Assembly: GCF_026262505.1 (NCBI RefSeq)
Contig: NC_067205.1
Span: 19,527,645 to 19,591,644, forward strand
Reading direction: 5' to 3'
Length of the DNA stretch: 64,000 bases
Origin: Trichomonas vaginalis G3
Taxonomy: Eukaryota > Parabasalia > Trichomonadida > Trichomonadidae
Within the stretch, counting starts at the first letter, position 1; each line of letters opens with the position of its first letter. Shown piece by piece: positions 18,008-28,109 of this stretch. A model generated the notes under the pieces. It saw only the letters and a list, made by a program, of their open reading frames with translations, had not been told where the DNA came from and did not search any database. Both the position numbers and the translations under genes were made by a program.

Positions 18008-18810
18008 TTACTTACTAATAAAATTTCTTTGTTATGACACTTTCTCCGGTTTATAGGACCTCTCTCATATTCTATCTTGTCATATCTAAACTCATAGTCA
18101 TGTATGACCTCTAACCATCTCATAACGGTTTCCAAACCACTTTTATCGGATGTAAAGTAAAAGCATGGATGGTTATGTAAAACGTCTAAAGTTTCTAAAG
18201 AGTCTCTCAAAGTCCAGTCTACTTGGTATTGAAAATCCCATGTGTTATAGAACGGCGGGTCCACTATAAAGAAAACATTTTCCTTGTCTTTATATTTTTC
18301 ATACAACTCTGTCCAATGACATCTCACAAACTCTATACCCTCAATATATTTTTCTATGTCCTCTTTGAAAACATTTGTATAGTTAAGATATAAAACTTTT
18401 GACATAAGTGTTTCAATGTCATGAACTCTTATAGAACCACTATATAATAGTCTAGCAGATATACTATCCCAGTCTATATATTCTGCTTTTTTCAAAACCT
18501 CTCTCACAATATTTTTGTTATCTAATGGTATACGTTCCATCTTACCTATAGGTATCTTTTCTTTTAACTCTTTCAATATATTGTTTGTATCTGGTATATG
18601 TTTGAGACGGTCCATATAGTTGTCGAAGTCATTGCATATAATCTTTGAGTCTGGGAATATTGTATGACATAAATGGGATATATAGAAACTTCCACCGAAC
18701 AAATCTACAAATGTTAGACCATTCGGTAGTTTCTTAAGTTCTCTCAATATAATATCTTTACATTTACTCTTATTTCCAAAGAACGGTAACGGTGGTTTTG
18801 TAAAATTCAT
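17977..18810 (-). CDS. N6-adenine DNA methyltransferase (D12/Dam class)
   Basis: 277 residues, whole. Transfers a methyl group from AdoMet to adenine in DNA. N-terminal FFGNKSK matches the Dam-family FxGxK motif, motif I is TFVDLFGGSF (AdoMet binding), and motif IV is FIVDPPFYN (DPPY catalytic type). The middle ~100 residues form the target-recognition region. N6-methyladenine is documented in T. vaginalis DNA, and element-borne enzymes of this class could contribute (established knowledge plus inference). It lies closest to the right end; fragments of its 3' half also occur at the left ends of copies B and C. Confidence 0.88.
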   Translation of the reverse strand: MNFTKPPLPFFGNKSKCKDIILRELKKLPNGLTFVDLFGGSFYISHLCHTIFPDSKIICNDFDNYMDRLKHIPDTNNILKELKEKIPIGKMERIPLDNKNIVREVLKKAEYIDWDSISARLLYSGSIRVHDIETLMSKVLYLNYTNVFKEDIEKYIEGIEFVRCHWTELYEKYKDKENVFFIVDPPFYNTWDFQYQVDWTLRDSLETLDVLHNHPCFYFTSDKSGLETVMRWLEVIHDYEFRYDKIEYERGPINRRKCHNKEILLVSKCGLKSDYLF

Positions 18811-19130
18811 TTATATATAATAATAAAAATGTTTTTACCAGAAAAGCGACAGAAAAGTGACAAAACATGAAAACATATATAATTTGTGAAAAGTGAAACA
18901 TTATATAATGTTTTCGACCCAGAAGAAGGCTTCTCAAAGTATACTTCCTTGGAACGCCCGTAACTTTTCCTGTAGCGACGTTAGACCCTTACTTGTCCGG
19001 ACAAAGCTATACTATTTTGAGTGCTCTACAAAAAAGTCATCGGCTGGCTCGTCCTCAGAAATTTTTTATGGGCTAGAGGGCACGAAGTGCCTGGAGGCCC
19101 ATCCCAAGAAAAAAAAAAAACTTCATTATA
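18811..19130. repeat. Right subterminal region of copy A, shared with left end of copy C
   Basis: No gene. From about 18950 outward it matches, in inverse orientation, the left end of copy C (about 59440-59570), with shared words such as AAAGTATACTTCC and CTTGTCCGGACAA. It contains a second copy of the terminal hairpin at 19070-19100, about 75 bases inside the outer one. The inner part, with ACATTATATAATGTTTTCGA, recurs at the right end of copy B. Confidence 0.7.
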
Positions 19131-19195
19131 CTAAACATCTTCAGGGCTAGAGGGCACGAAGTGCCTGGAGGCCCCACTACCTTTTTTTTTTTTTT
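19131..19195. repeat. Right terminal inverted repeat of copy A
   Basis: CTAAACATCTTC, then the imperfect hairpin GGGCTAGAGGGCACGAAG... (19144-19175), CACTACC and a run of 14 T. It matches, inverted, the left ends of copies B and C. The homopolymer belongs to the repeat, since left ends carry A runs. Confidence 0.85.
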
Positions 19196-19542
19196 GGTTG
19201 AAATATTTTTATATTTTATCAAAATTTCGAATATAAAATTAGATAAAAAATCATATACAAAAATGGGGTAGTAAGGTGTATTTTAAGTGACAATTCAAGT
19301 CAGTACAAAGCAAGTATAGGCATATTGACTTTCTGTTTAGCGAGATCTACTCTCCTCTGAAGGGATCATGTGATTATTAAATTATCTGTAATTCGTCAGA
19401 GAATCTAGTTTATTTTTATGCATTACAAAGAATTGTACTTACATGTCCGAAATCATGCATCCAAATCTCCAGAGAATAAGAAGAAAACTGAAAAAACAAC
19501 AAAGATTTTCGACGACTTTTTTGCGACAACAAAAATTTTAAG
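19196..19542. other. Host intergenic DNA upstream of ankyrin gene
   Basis: About 350 AT-rich bases between the element end and the ankyrin start. I see no coding frame, RNA gene or clear repeat, and no convincing TCA(C/T)TT initiator directly before the ATG. Confidence 0.5.
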
Positions 19543-21450
19543 ATGACCGTGGAGCTTGTTCATAATTATGAGAAGATAGCAACCTTTGCCACAGGCTACT
19601 TTTATGACGACAGGATGTTTTACATATTCGAAGTAGAAGACGTAAAACAAATATTAAAATACATGACTCTAAGCACAGCTGATTTTGTTTCACTTCTAAA
19701 GCAATCCGAAAATATAGTTAGTGCGAACCAACTATTAAAATGCACCAAAGGCGCTAGCGTTCGAGTTACAAATTTTAATGAAATGGTTTCAGTATTAACA
19801 ACAGCTAGACAGTTCATGAAATTAAATTTTCTCGATGAAATACTTACCGTGTTAAATCTACTTGACAAAAACGACCTTAGTACTGCATTAGAATTACAAA
19901 ATCGCCAAGTCGCGGACGAAAACGAGATCAAAGCTCTTAAAGCCAAAATAGAAGAGTTGAAAGACGTAGATCCAGAAGTAGTAAACGAAAACACCAAACT
20001 AAAGAAAGAATTACAAGATAAAGACGCAAAAATCGCAAAACTCACGAAAGAACAACAAGAAGACAAACAAAAGGTTTCTCAGCTTACAGACCAGATCACT
20101 AAATTACAAACAGAAAACACAAAACTTACAGAAGAAAACACAAAATTACAAGCAAAAGTACAAGAACAAGAAACAAACATTCATCAACTTTATACAATGA
20201 ATTATCAATATGATGTCTTGTTAAAAATCACTCAACACAAGTATTCTAATGATTTCAACAGTGTTTACACATTCCTTGATGCTTTAGCTGGTTGTGGCGA
20301 TCCAAACATGATGAAGAAAGCATTTGAAGAAGGAGTTTGCGAAAAGAAAGATGCAAGTGATAAAAGTATTCTTCATGAAGCATGTTTTAGAGGAAATCTA
20401 AGATTAGTACAAGCATTAATTGCTTCTGGCTGTAACAAAGAAATGGTAAACAACAAAGGCTGCACGCCACTCATTTATGCTTCTGCTGGCTGTAAAATTG
20501 AAGTTGCTCAATATCTTTTATCAATAAAAGCAAATGTTGAAGCAAGAGACGTAAATGGATGGACACCATTGATTTTCGCTGCTCAAACACGTAATATTGA
20601 TTTAGTTAAATTACTTATTTCTAATGGAGCAAATATTGATTCTAAAGACAACATTGGTTATACATCATTGATTCACGCATCAAACAAAGGTCACCTTGAA
20701 ATTGTTCAGTGGCTTGTCACTCTTGGTGCAAATAAAGATGCAGCTGATAATGATGGAAACACACCATTGATACATGCAGCGTCAGCTGGACATCTCGAAA
20801 TTGTTAAATATCTTGTACAAGCAGGAGCAAACAAAGAATTGCAAAGCAAGAATGGAAATACTCCACTCATTGCAGCTACTTATGGAGGCTTCATTGAAGT
20901 GATTAAATATCTCATTTCATGCGGAGCCAACAAAGAAGCAACTGACATTAATGGATGGACACCATTGATTGTTGCTTCCTCTGAAGGAAAGCTTGAAATC
21001 GTCCAGTATCTTATCTCACTCGGAGTCAATGTAGAAGCAAAGACTTCGAATGGAAATAATTCACTCATCCACGCAGCAAATTATGGACATCTAGAAGTTG
21101 TTAAATGTCTTATCGCAGCTGGTGCTAATAAAGATTATAGCAATAACGGATTTACTCCACTCTCAGTTTCATCTGGTGAAGTTAGAAATTACTTAATTTT
21201 CATTGGAGCTATGTCAACAGTACCAAGACCAGAAACGAGAACAGATACAAGGACAGATACAAGGACAGATACAAGGACAGAAACAAGGACAGACTCAAGG
21301 ACAGACTCAAGAGATGAGACAGAAACAAAACCAAAGTCAAAATCAGAAAAAAAGTCAAAATCAAAACATAGAAAAGACTCTGATTCAGACTCAGATCAAA
21401 AAACTAAAAAGTCCCACCACAAAAGCCGTCATCATAGTAACAGACCATAA
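19543..21450 (+). CDS. Ankyrin repeat protein with coiled coil and charged tail
   Basis: 635 residues, intact. Residues 1-115: helical N-terminal domain typical of the large trichomonad ankyrin family. Residues ~120-225: long coiled coil (KKELQDKDAKIAKLTKEQ). Residues ~268-556: eight ankyrin repeats plus a partial one, with the consensus NGxTPLIxAxxxGHLEIVKYL. Residues ~563-590: Arg/Asp/Thr repeat from a 12-bp tandem (TDTR units), then a Lys/Ser-rich basic tail ending in His/Arg. It probably acts as a protein-interaction scaffold; partners unknown. A paralogue, cut by Polinton copy B, lies at 32378-33031. No signal peptide or membrane segment. Confidence 0.9.
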   Translation: MTVELVHNYEKIATFATGYFYDDRMFYIFEVEDVKQILKYMTLSTADFVSLLKQSENIVSANQLLKCTKGASVRVTNFNEMVSVLTTARQFMKLNFLDEILTVLNLLDKNDLSTALELQNRQVADENEIKALKAKIEELKDVDPEVVNENTKLKKELQDKDAKIAKLTKEQQEDKQKVSQLTDQITKLQTENTKLTEENTKLQAKVQEQETNIHQLYTMNYQYDVLLKITQHKYSNDFNSVYTFLDALAGCGDPNMMKKAFEEGVCEKKDASDKSILHEACFRGNLRLVQALIASGCNKEMVNNKGCTPLIYASAGCKIEVAQYLLSIKANVEARDVNGWTPLIFAAQTRNIDLVKLLISNGANIDSKDNIGYTSLIHASNKGHLEIVQWLVTLGANKDAADNDGNTPLIHAASAGHLEIVKYLVQAGANKELQSKNGNTPLIAATYGGFIEVIKYLISCGANKEATDINGWTPLIVASSEGKLEIVQYLISLGVNVEAKTSNGNNSLIHAANYGHLEVVKCLIAAGANKDYSNNGFTPLSVSSGEVRNYLIFIGAMSTVPRPETRTDTRTDTRTDTRTETRTDSRTDSRDETETKPKSKSEKKSKSKHRKDSDSDSDQKTKKSHHKSRHHSNRP

Positions 21451-21860
21451 TCTAATAATCATTTATCAATCTTATTTTAACTTTTTAATGAATAAAAAAT
21501 TTGTTTTTAACAGTAATTAAATATTTTTTTAATCATCGCTACAGATGAAGAAACAATTATACATGCTCTACTTAAACATGAAAATTATATTACTGATTAT
21601 AGATATGAAACATCCCAAGGCTTGCAATGAAGAAAGTATAATGTAGTTCAAAAGTTGAAACTTTCTAATTGAGTGACGAAAAAAAAAACTTTAGTGACAT
21701 GTAAACATAAAAGAGCCAGAATTAAACAACAAAGATTGAAACTTGTAGAGTATATAACTGAAAAATTACATACTCTTCATAAAAATAACGAATGTGAAAT
21801 CAATAAAAATTGAACTTTGCTTTTGTTTTAAAAAAAATATAGATAAAATAAAAAAATAAA
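21451..21860. other. Intergenic DNA with a possible gene remnant
   Basis: About 410 AT-rich bases between two host genes. A 29-codon coding-like stretch lies at 21541-21630 (reading TDEETIIHALLKHEN and onward), with no ATG and stops on both sides in all related frames. It may be a relic of a lost gene. Nothing else seen. Confidence 0.3.
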
Positions 21861-24800
21861 TCATAGGTATTGAGCAAGCTTTGATTTGAGATTATCAAAG
21901 CCCTTATCCATCTCATCCTGGAGAGCTAAGTTATCTTTGTTTCCTTGTGAGAATTTCCTGTGAATCTCGAGAGCCTTCTTATTGACGTCGATGAACTGTC
22001 TGAAGAGTTTTCTCATGTGTTCAGTCAAAAGTGTCCTCTTCTTCTCAGTAAGGAATACTTCAGCCATCTTAATTGGTCCGTCATTGACTTGTACGCAAAG
22101 AGAACCATTAAGAAGTGGCTGGATCTGTGAGATGTTGTTTGCCTCGATTGCTGCATCGTACTGCTTCAATCTGTCCTCGAGATGGTGGATGGAAACTTTG
22201 ATTGGTTCGATTTCGATGTTTTCGACATCTTCTGGATTAACAACGATTCTCTTCTTCGTTGAAGGCATTTCCGTGTTGATCTTCAAGACTGTCTTTCTCA
22301 ACCACTGGCTGGAGACAGATCCCTGGAGTTTGTTACTTCCTTTCATGAAAGGAGTCGCGAAACAGAAGACTTTGATGTGGGAATTCTGTTCAAAAGTCGT
22401 TTGTTTGTAGACTTCTTCTCCTTCGAAATATGTTGGAGTAACAAAAGTGATTTGGATGTATCCTTTCTCAGGATCCAACAAACGTGGATCAACTGGCTTT
22501 GACTCCTTGATAATCTCGAGCTTGCCACGGCCAATGATTGGTGTGTAAGTGTCTTCCATTCTCTTAGTCAAATTGAATAAGTTTGTCAGTTTTTGTTCAC
22601 GATAAATGTAAATTTTTCCGTTATCTTCACCGAACTGGTTTCCGTAGAAGATAACTCTGTAGTATCTTCCCATGAGTCTTTCTCCTTGTGTTGGCATTGT
22701 GTCTAGCTGTTCGTAGAACTTCTGGGACCTTGAGAATATCGCGTCAAGTTCTGTGTACATTTGATGTGATTCGAGAAGAGGAACGAACAAACGAATGACT
22801 TCATTTGCGATTTCGAAAACTTGGTGGTTTCTGCAGTAATCGCAAATTTCAGTGAGAACCAACATCACTCCACTTTCATTGAAGAAAGAAGAGTCACAGA
22901 ATGTTGGCAAGTTCTTTGGAAGATCATGTGAATACTCTTGTGGCATCACAAAGACTTCTGCTGTTGGAGTCATTGGAACAAATGCTTTTGCAGCATGTTC
23001 GAAACCGAGTTTTTGTGGCATCAAGTTGAAAGCGGTCAAATACTCACTTAACAATGCCAACTCCGAAATCTTGCATGTGATACTTTCAAGCTCGTATCCA
23101 TTTGCGTAATGGAACTGATCCAATGTACGCAATGCTTCTAAACAAGCATCAGGGGAATACTTGAAAAGAAGACATCTTTCCCATAACAAATCTCCGAAAT
23201 CTTCAACTAAAGCGTTTGTTGCAATCTTCTGACCGACATGTGTTTGTGTCTCGAATGTTGATGCGAAACAATTGTTGTCGATCTTGTGTAGTTTGTCATC
23301 GATTTCGGCAATTCGTTTGATTGTTTCCGCGATCTCTTTTAGCTGTTGATGTTTGACATTTTCGCTTAATAAATTAGCGAAATCAGGAGAGATCAAATTA
23401 ACTGGCAACAAAGAAACAGCTCTCATGAACAAAGCATGTGTTCTATTGTTGTTTCCGTATGATTTCTCTTCTGATTTGAAGAGACCATCGAATGTAGAAA
23501 TGATTGATTTCGCAATGAAAACATTGTTACAAGCGGCCAATTGCAACAGTTTCTTGATGAACAAAGCGAAAGGAAGTGTCTTACATTCGATAATCTTCTT
23601 GACATCTTTAGTAAGTAACAACTTCAATGATTCAGTCAAACAATCAATAGCATTCAAACAAAGATTCATTGATAACAAATGATACAAAATATCAATTGCG
23701 ATATCAATTAAATCGATTGAAAGAAGGTCATCAACAACTCTTATTGCTGCAAACTGTGCTTCCAAAGCAACATCCCTTTGTGGATAATTGTATTTGATAG
23801 GCATTTGGAGGCTACTTGATCCAACACTTGGAATGTTATTTGCTTTTCTTGCAACAGCAAATGACCTCTTTTTAGCAACAGGAGGTTGTGTTTGTACTGA
23901 ATGTGTTGATGACTCAGAAACTGATCCGTATCTATCACCACTTCCCGTGTTGTATGCTGCTTGCATTCTTTGTTCGATCTGGCGTTCGATTGAACTAAAT
24001 GCTTTATTGCGAGCAGTTGAATCGTTTATCAAAACATCTTTGATATATTTCGTCTTGACTAATAAGAAATGAACGAAATCAATGAATGATTTCTTTTCTT
24101 TTTCGTCAAGACTGTTGTACCGTGTTTCCAAAGTGTTGACTCTTGAGTTCTTCAACACGAAAATGGCAAAAGACAAAGGAGCAATCAAAGATTCATTGGA
24201 TCCTTGCATTTTGTTTGTAAACAGTTTCATCAATGGAATAAATGAAGCGGAAACATCGGATTTCATGTCTTCAGGAACAAATGATAATGTTCTGCAGAGA
24301 ATATTGAAGATCTGGCATATAGGACCATCAGGTAATTTGGTAATAGCAGTTTGCAAAAGTGAAGTGAAAACGATAACCAAATCATTATTTGCGACTGTTT
24401 CACCCAAGAACAACAAAGGATGCAAAGTCATTTCCAGGAAGTTTGCAAGCATTCTGTGCTGTGGCGGATCATTTCCTATATGGTTTGCGAAGATAGTGAT
24501 GCAGGAAGTAGCTGCTGAATACAATTTCAAGTCGATTAAATTGAGAACGAATGTTGAGAAACATCTATTCATCGCTTGTGCTTCAGCAACAACTTTGAAG
24601 GTCAATATTCCAACAGCTACAGCCCATGTTTGAGCGAATTTCTCGATGTCCTCGTGGAAATCCCTGTCATTTGAGAAAATGATGGATTTCAAGATGACTT
24701 CGAAAAGAAATTCAACTAAAACTAGTTCTTTTCTGTTTGTTCCATAAGAATTTGCTGTTTCAAAAATGTATGTTGCCCATTCTTTCAACAAATACTTATG

Positions 24801-26582
24801 TGTTTGTGGGTCATGGTGGGAGTTCTGTCTGAAAGCAAATACTCTGTTATAAGTATTCAAGTAGTCAACGAGTATTTGCCTGTTTGGAAGAACATCAACC
24901 AATTTGTCGAACTCAAAAATTGACTTCAAAGCCAATTTCGGATCTAATTTGATATTAGTCAAAATAGAATCCATGACAGAATACATGTTATTGGCCAAAA
25001 CATTGACAGGAATGTCTTGTACCTTAGGAACAGCCAAAGCACCGGAATAAACCGATTTAAGGGTCGGTTGGTTGGTGACTAATGATGAAACTAATTTCGT
25101 GGAAATTGTGAAACAGTTGTCTTTCGTTGGCTGCTCTTTAGGATTGATATTCGAACCGTACGAGATGCCGAGGTTCATCTCTCCATCTGGTATTAAGAAG
25201 TTGTCGTGGTTTGGAGAGATTTCGAACGAGGAATTGCCAAATGTGAAACAGGCTTCGTCATTTGGTTTGGTGGAGAGCCTCTGGAAGGTGAAGACAACGA
25301 TGCCTTCAACAGGATATGGAAGCTCGATGATGAATTCATCCTCAAATTGTGGATTTGTCACGTGATATAATCCTCTTGATACGGCATGATCGACAATCTT
25401 GGTATTTTCCCAGCGATTGCGGATGCACTTGAGATACTGGCCTTTGTAGAGGTATGAAACATCAACAACAATGTTTCTGGCGGATACTTTCGGAGGGAAT
25501 GAGAATTTGGCGGCTCTCAAGTTGATTACGAGCTTGTGTGTATGGCTAAGGATTGGCCACATGTCGTATGGCTTCTTGGAATAGCATACAACGGCGTTCT
25601 TGATCTGATTTGGATTTGCATACTCAGATCTTTGGATATCGAAGCGAATTTCGTATGCGATCTGGTAGAGCTTGAGAAGCTTGGCACGTTCGATCTGCTG
25701 GGCAATGAATTCTCCGGTCATTGCCTTAGATTCGCATTCTGCAAGGTAAAGTTTCGGCATTGTGACGGTACCTCCGTGGATTTCGGATAGAGGGATGAAT
25801 GTAAAGGCAAATGTCTGCCAGTAACCTTTGAGTTTCTGGTAAACAGGGGCAAATGAGCTAAATGCCTTCTCACGGTTTGCCGTAGTGATTTTACGATAGT
25901 ATTTATTGATATATGCACCATTGTCGATTTGATATGATCTGTTGCAAACGACAACGAGGTAAGCATTTTGAACATGACGGATATTGAAAAGAGCATTCTT
26001 TGTATACTCATTTCCTAAATACATTTTGAAAAGAGGATCGAATGTGTTCCACGTTTCACTGACAATGTTGTTGTCTTCCAAAATGAAAATTGAATACGTA
26101 ATTGGCTCGAAAATATCAAAATCTATCTTGCATGAGCTGAAGGAAACTGAAAGATATTCTTCCTTAGGAACTGGAGTGATCTTAGGAAGGTCATGTGCAA
26201 GTAAATCATAACTTTCTGGTTTTGCCTGTGCAACGGCTGTAGGTGCATCAGATTGAAGATTTTCGATAGGAAGTGTCTCAACAGTGGAGGAATCTAGTTC
26301 ACTTCTGAAAACTTGCTTTGGCTTATTTTCGTTGACATCTACATGATAAGTAACTTTTTTATAATTAAAATCGGTGGCTTCTTTTGTCATAAGAGTGATT
26401 GTTGGATTTCCTGAAAGATCGTTGTGATTTTCTATTATGGCGTCGTAATATGGATTATTTATCGTAACTAAGCCATTGTATTGAGATTTGGCCCATTCTT
26501 TTGTTTGAAGTGAAGGAGTCTTCTCAATCCATGAAATGACTTTCTCATCCTTTTCTTTCCAAGAAGGTCCAGGACTTGACAT
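21861..26582 (-). CDS. DOCK-family (dedicator of cytokinesis) guanine nucleotide exchange factor
   Basis: 1573 residues from the ATG at 26582; a GTG codon precedes it in frame. Activates Rho/Rac/Cdc42-type GTPases that control actin. Residues ~148-470 hold the DHR-1/C2 region (YLSVSFSSCKIDFD; later SARNIVVDVSYLYKGQYLK). A long helical armadillo-like middle follows. Residues ~1300-1574 form DHR-2, the catalytic part: GRYYRVIFYGNQFGEDNGK, PVDPRLLDPEKGYIQITFV, VFCFATPFMKG, and GSLCVQVNDGPIKMAEVFL, where the nucleotide-sensor valine sits in known DOCKs. No N-terminal SH3 is visible, so it is nearer the DOCK-C/D (zizimin) type. An initiator-like TCATAA lies just upstream (26586-26591). Confidence 0.88.
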   Translation of the reverse strand: MSSPGPSWKEKDEKVISWIEKTPSLQTKEWAKSQYNGLVTINNPYYDAIIENHNDLSGNPTITLMTKEATDFNYKKVTYHVDVNENKPKQVFRSELDSSTVETLPIENLQSDAPTAVAQAKPESYDLLAHDLPKITPVPKEEYLSVSFSSCKIDFDIFEPITYSIFILEDNNIVSETWNTFDPLFKMYLGNEYTKNALFNIRHVQNAYLVVVCNRSYQIDNGAYINKYYRKITTANREKAFSSFAPVYQKLKGYWQTFAFTFIPLSEIHGGTVTMPKLYLAECESKAMTGEFIAQQIERAKLLKLYQIAYEIRFDIQRSEYANPNQIKNAVVCYSKKPYDMWPILSHTHKLVINLRAAKFSFPPKVSARNIVVDVSYLYKGQYLKCIRNRWENTKIVDHAVSRGLYHVTNPQFEDEFIIELPYPVEGIVVFTFQRLSTKPNDEACFTFGNSSFEISPNHDNFLIPDGEMNLGISYGSNINPKEQPTKDNCFTISTKLVSSLVTNQPTLKSVYSGALAVPKVQDIPVNVLANNMYSVMDSILTNIKLDPKLALKSIFEFDKLVDVLPNRQILVDYLNTYNRVFAFRQNSHHDPQTHKYLLKEWATYIFETANSYGTNRKELVLVEFLFEVILKSIIFSNDRDFHEDIEKFAQTWAVAVGILTFKVVAEAQAMNRCFSTFVLNLIDLKLYSAATSCITIFANHIGNDPPQHRMLANFLEMTLHPLLFLGETVANNDLVIVFTSLLQTAITKLPDGPICQIFNILCRTLSFVPEDMKSDVSASFIPLMKLFTNKMQGSNESLIAPLSFAIFVLKNSRVNTLETRYNSLDEKEKKSFIDFVHFLLVKTKYIKDVLINDSTARNKAFSSIERQIEQRMQAAYNTGSGDRYGSVSESSTHSVQTQPPVAKKRSFAVARKANNIPSVGSSSLQMPIKYNYPQRDVALEAQFAAIRVVDDLLSIDLIDIAIDILYHLLSMNLCLNAIDCLTESLKLLLTKDVKKIIECKTLPFALFIKKLLQLAACNNVFIAKSIISTFDGLFKSEEKSYGNNNRTHALFMRAVSLLPVNLISPDFANLLSENVKHQQLKEIAETIKRIAEIDDKLHKIDNNCFASTFETQTHVGQKIATNALVEDFGDLLWERCLLFKYSPDACLEALRTLDQFHYANGYELESITCKISELALLSEYLTAFNLMPQKLGFEHAAKAFVPMTPTAEVFVMPQEYSHDLPKNLPTFCDSSFFNESGVMLVLTEICDYCRNHQVFEIANEVIRLFVPLLESHQMYTELDAIFSRSQKFYEQLDTMPTQGERLMGRYYRVIFYGNQFGEDNGKIYIYREQKLTNLFNLTKRMEDTYTPIIGRGKLEIIKESKPVDPRLLDPEKGYIQITFVTPTYFEGEEVYKQTTFEQNSHIKVFCFATPFMKGSNKLQGSVSSQWLRKTVLKINTEMPSTKKRIVVNPEDVENIEIEPIKVSIHHLEDRLKQYDAAIEANNISQIQPLLNGSLCVQVNDGPIKMAEVFLTEKKRTLLTEHMRKLFRQFIDVNKKALEIHRKFSQGNKDNLALQDEMDKGFDNLKSKLAQYL

Positions 26583-27354
26583 CACTTATGATAATTTTAT
26601 TTATTCAAAAAAGTGACAAATTTACATTCTGAAATTTGAGATGAAATAAAAAATAAGACCCTAAAAAAGTTTTTTTTTGAACTCGAAATGAGACCAAATG
26701 ATCAAGTAACCAATATATTGGTTGAATACAATACTTCTGATTTTATATAATTACACCACGATTTTAAGCACATAGTTTATGCTCATAATGAATATCTTGA
26801 GTTCCATCGATTCTTGAATATACCAATAGATTGGGTATGAACCACAAACTTCATGCGATATTGATTTGATCAATGATTGTTAGTTCGAATCAAGAAATAT
26901 ACTCATTTGGGTCAAAAATTCATATCTGTCTTAATCTATAACTTACGGATACAAGTTTCATACACTATACTATTTCACTCGTTCCTGTCAGTTATTAGGA
27001 TAATGTAATCAAGTAATTGCTTAAATCCGAGTCAGCTAGTAAAAACAGTAGATCTAAGTATCGGATATTTTTCCATAGAATTGAAATAGAGCAGAAATCG
27101 CAAACGTACATTCACTGATAATCTTGATAACTTAACTTAGATTCAATTTCAAAATCATTAAGACTTTCCACTTTGTTATTGCTTTCAATCTCCTCAATTC
27201 TTAAAAATAATATAGAAATGAATGAAAAAAATTGAAAAGATATAACAAATAATCTTTTATTTGTAAATAATAATATACAGTGACTGTGTGCAACTCATGC
27301 AATTTTCTATATTTTCTTTATATAATTTTTTTTTTTTTTGAATTCAACTTTTTT
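26583..27354. other. Host intergenic DNA
   Basis: About 770 AT-rich bases separating the DOCK gene start from the 3' end of the next minus-strand gene. It holds the TCATAA initiator of the DOCK gene at its left edge. I see no open frame of note, RNA gene or repeat. Confidence 0.5.
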
Positions 27355-27918
27355 TTAAACTTTCGGGGCAAAACTAGCAGATTCTCTCTTCCAATAGATT
27401 CCGTTGATATCATTAAGCATTGTCATGTCCGCTGGTCTAGTTTTTGGAACTGGAGTGTAAACTGACTGTTTAAGTTGGAATTTCGGCAATAATATGCTAT
27501 TTATTTTTTCGAGAACTTCATTAATACAATCGTTGTGGTCGGATATTTGATCTGTAAGCATTTCGACTCTTTCATCAATTGATTTTTCATCAAGATGGTT
27601 TTCTTCGAGTTTCATAATATAATATTTCTTTGCTGTTTCGGTCTGTGTAATTAATTCTGGTGCAACACTTGTATTTAAGAAGTTATAAGTCTGTTCGCCT
27701 TGGACTGGAGCATCTGGCTTTGTAGGACATACAGTAAAGTATTTGAATAAATGGTCTACTGATGCATCATTTAATAATTTTGCAGCAGAATCTGCATCTG
27801 CTACAAGACCAGCAATGTTTTTCCTATCATCTGCAGGATCGGAAATACGGTTGACAATGACTTCAATTTTCTTCGATAAAAATTGAAGTTTGCGAGAAAT
27901 ATCAGTCAATTGAGACAT
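27355..27918 (-). CDS. Coiled-coil protein of unknown function
   Basis: 187 residues, starting MSQLTDISRKLQFLSKKIEV. Largely helical: N-terminal coiled coil (~1-35), a middle region with SVDHLFKYFTVCPTKPDAP, a second coiled coil (~105-145, SIDERVEMLTDQISDHND), and a polar C-terminus (MTMLNDINGIYWKRES). The small helical layout would suit a subunit of a larger complex, but I recognise no family. A clear initiator, TCACTTT, lies on the minus strand at 27931-27937, 13 bases before the ATG. Confidence 0.65.
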   Translation of the reverse strand: MSQLTDISRKLQFLSKKIEVIVNRISDPADDRKNIAGLVADADSAAKLLNDASVDHLFKYFTVCPTKPDAPVQGEQTYNFLNTSVAPELITQTETAKKYYIMKLEENHLDEKSIDERVEMLTDQISDHNDCINEVLEKINSILLPKFQLKQSVYTPVPKTRPADMTMLNDINGIYWKRESASFAPKV

Positions 27919-27930
27919 GTATAATTCTAA

Positions 27931-27937
27931 AAAGTGA
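27931..27937 (-). promoter_or_regulatory. Trichomonad initiator (Inr)
   Basis: TCACTTT on the minus strand just upstream of the ATG at 27918. It matches the TCA(C/T)(T/A)(T/A) initiator known to set transcription start in T. vaginalis. It supports both the start choice and the host assignment. Confidence 0.6.
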
Positions 27938-28109
27938 CAAAAAGAGAAGATCTGGAAATTAAAAAAAATGTTGGGATAATTCGTAGAAATAAAATCAAAT
28001 AGACATAAAAAGTCTAATTTACCTGAGAATATCGAGTTACAATAATATTGATTTGCAAAGGTGATGTTGTTATTATTATAAAATATTTATAATAGATCAT
28101 TGATGTAAA

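Larger units (their letters stand above)
1..19195 (+). mobile_element. Polinton/Maverick element, copy A (left part outside window)
   Basis: Self-synthesising DNA element. It carries a capsid protein, superfamily 3 helicase, packaging ATPase, DNA polymerase B, retroviral-type integrase, phage-like fibre and adenine methyltransferase, and ends in a hairpin-bearing terminal repeat followed by a T run (19182-19195). The left end lies outside the window; comparison with copy B implies that about 5 kb is missing. It is broken, with at least a dozen breaks, but several genes are open over their full length. Its close similarity to copies B and C suggests recent activity. The Polinton assignment rests on the joint presence of polymerase B, integrase, ATPase and capsid genes with terminal inverted repeats. 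Confidence 0.93.

Noticed and set aside
21982-26211. Plus-strand frames inside the DOCK gene
   Set aside because: Shadows of a gene with a strong domain match on the minus strand.
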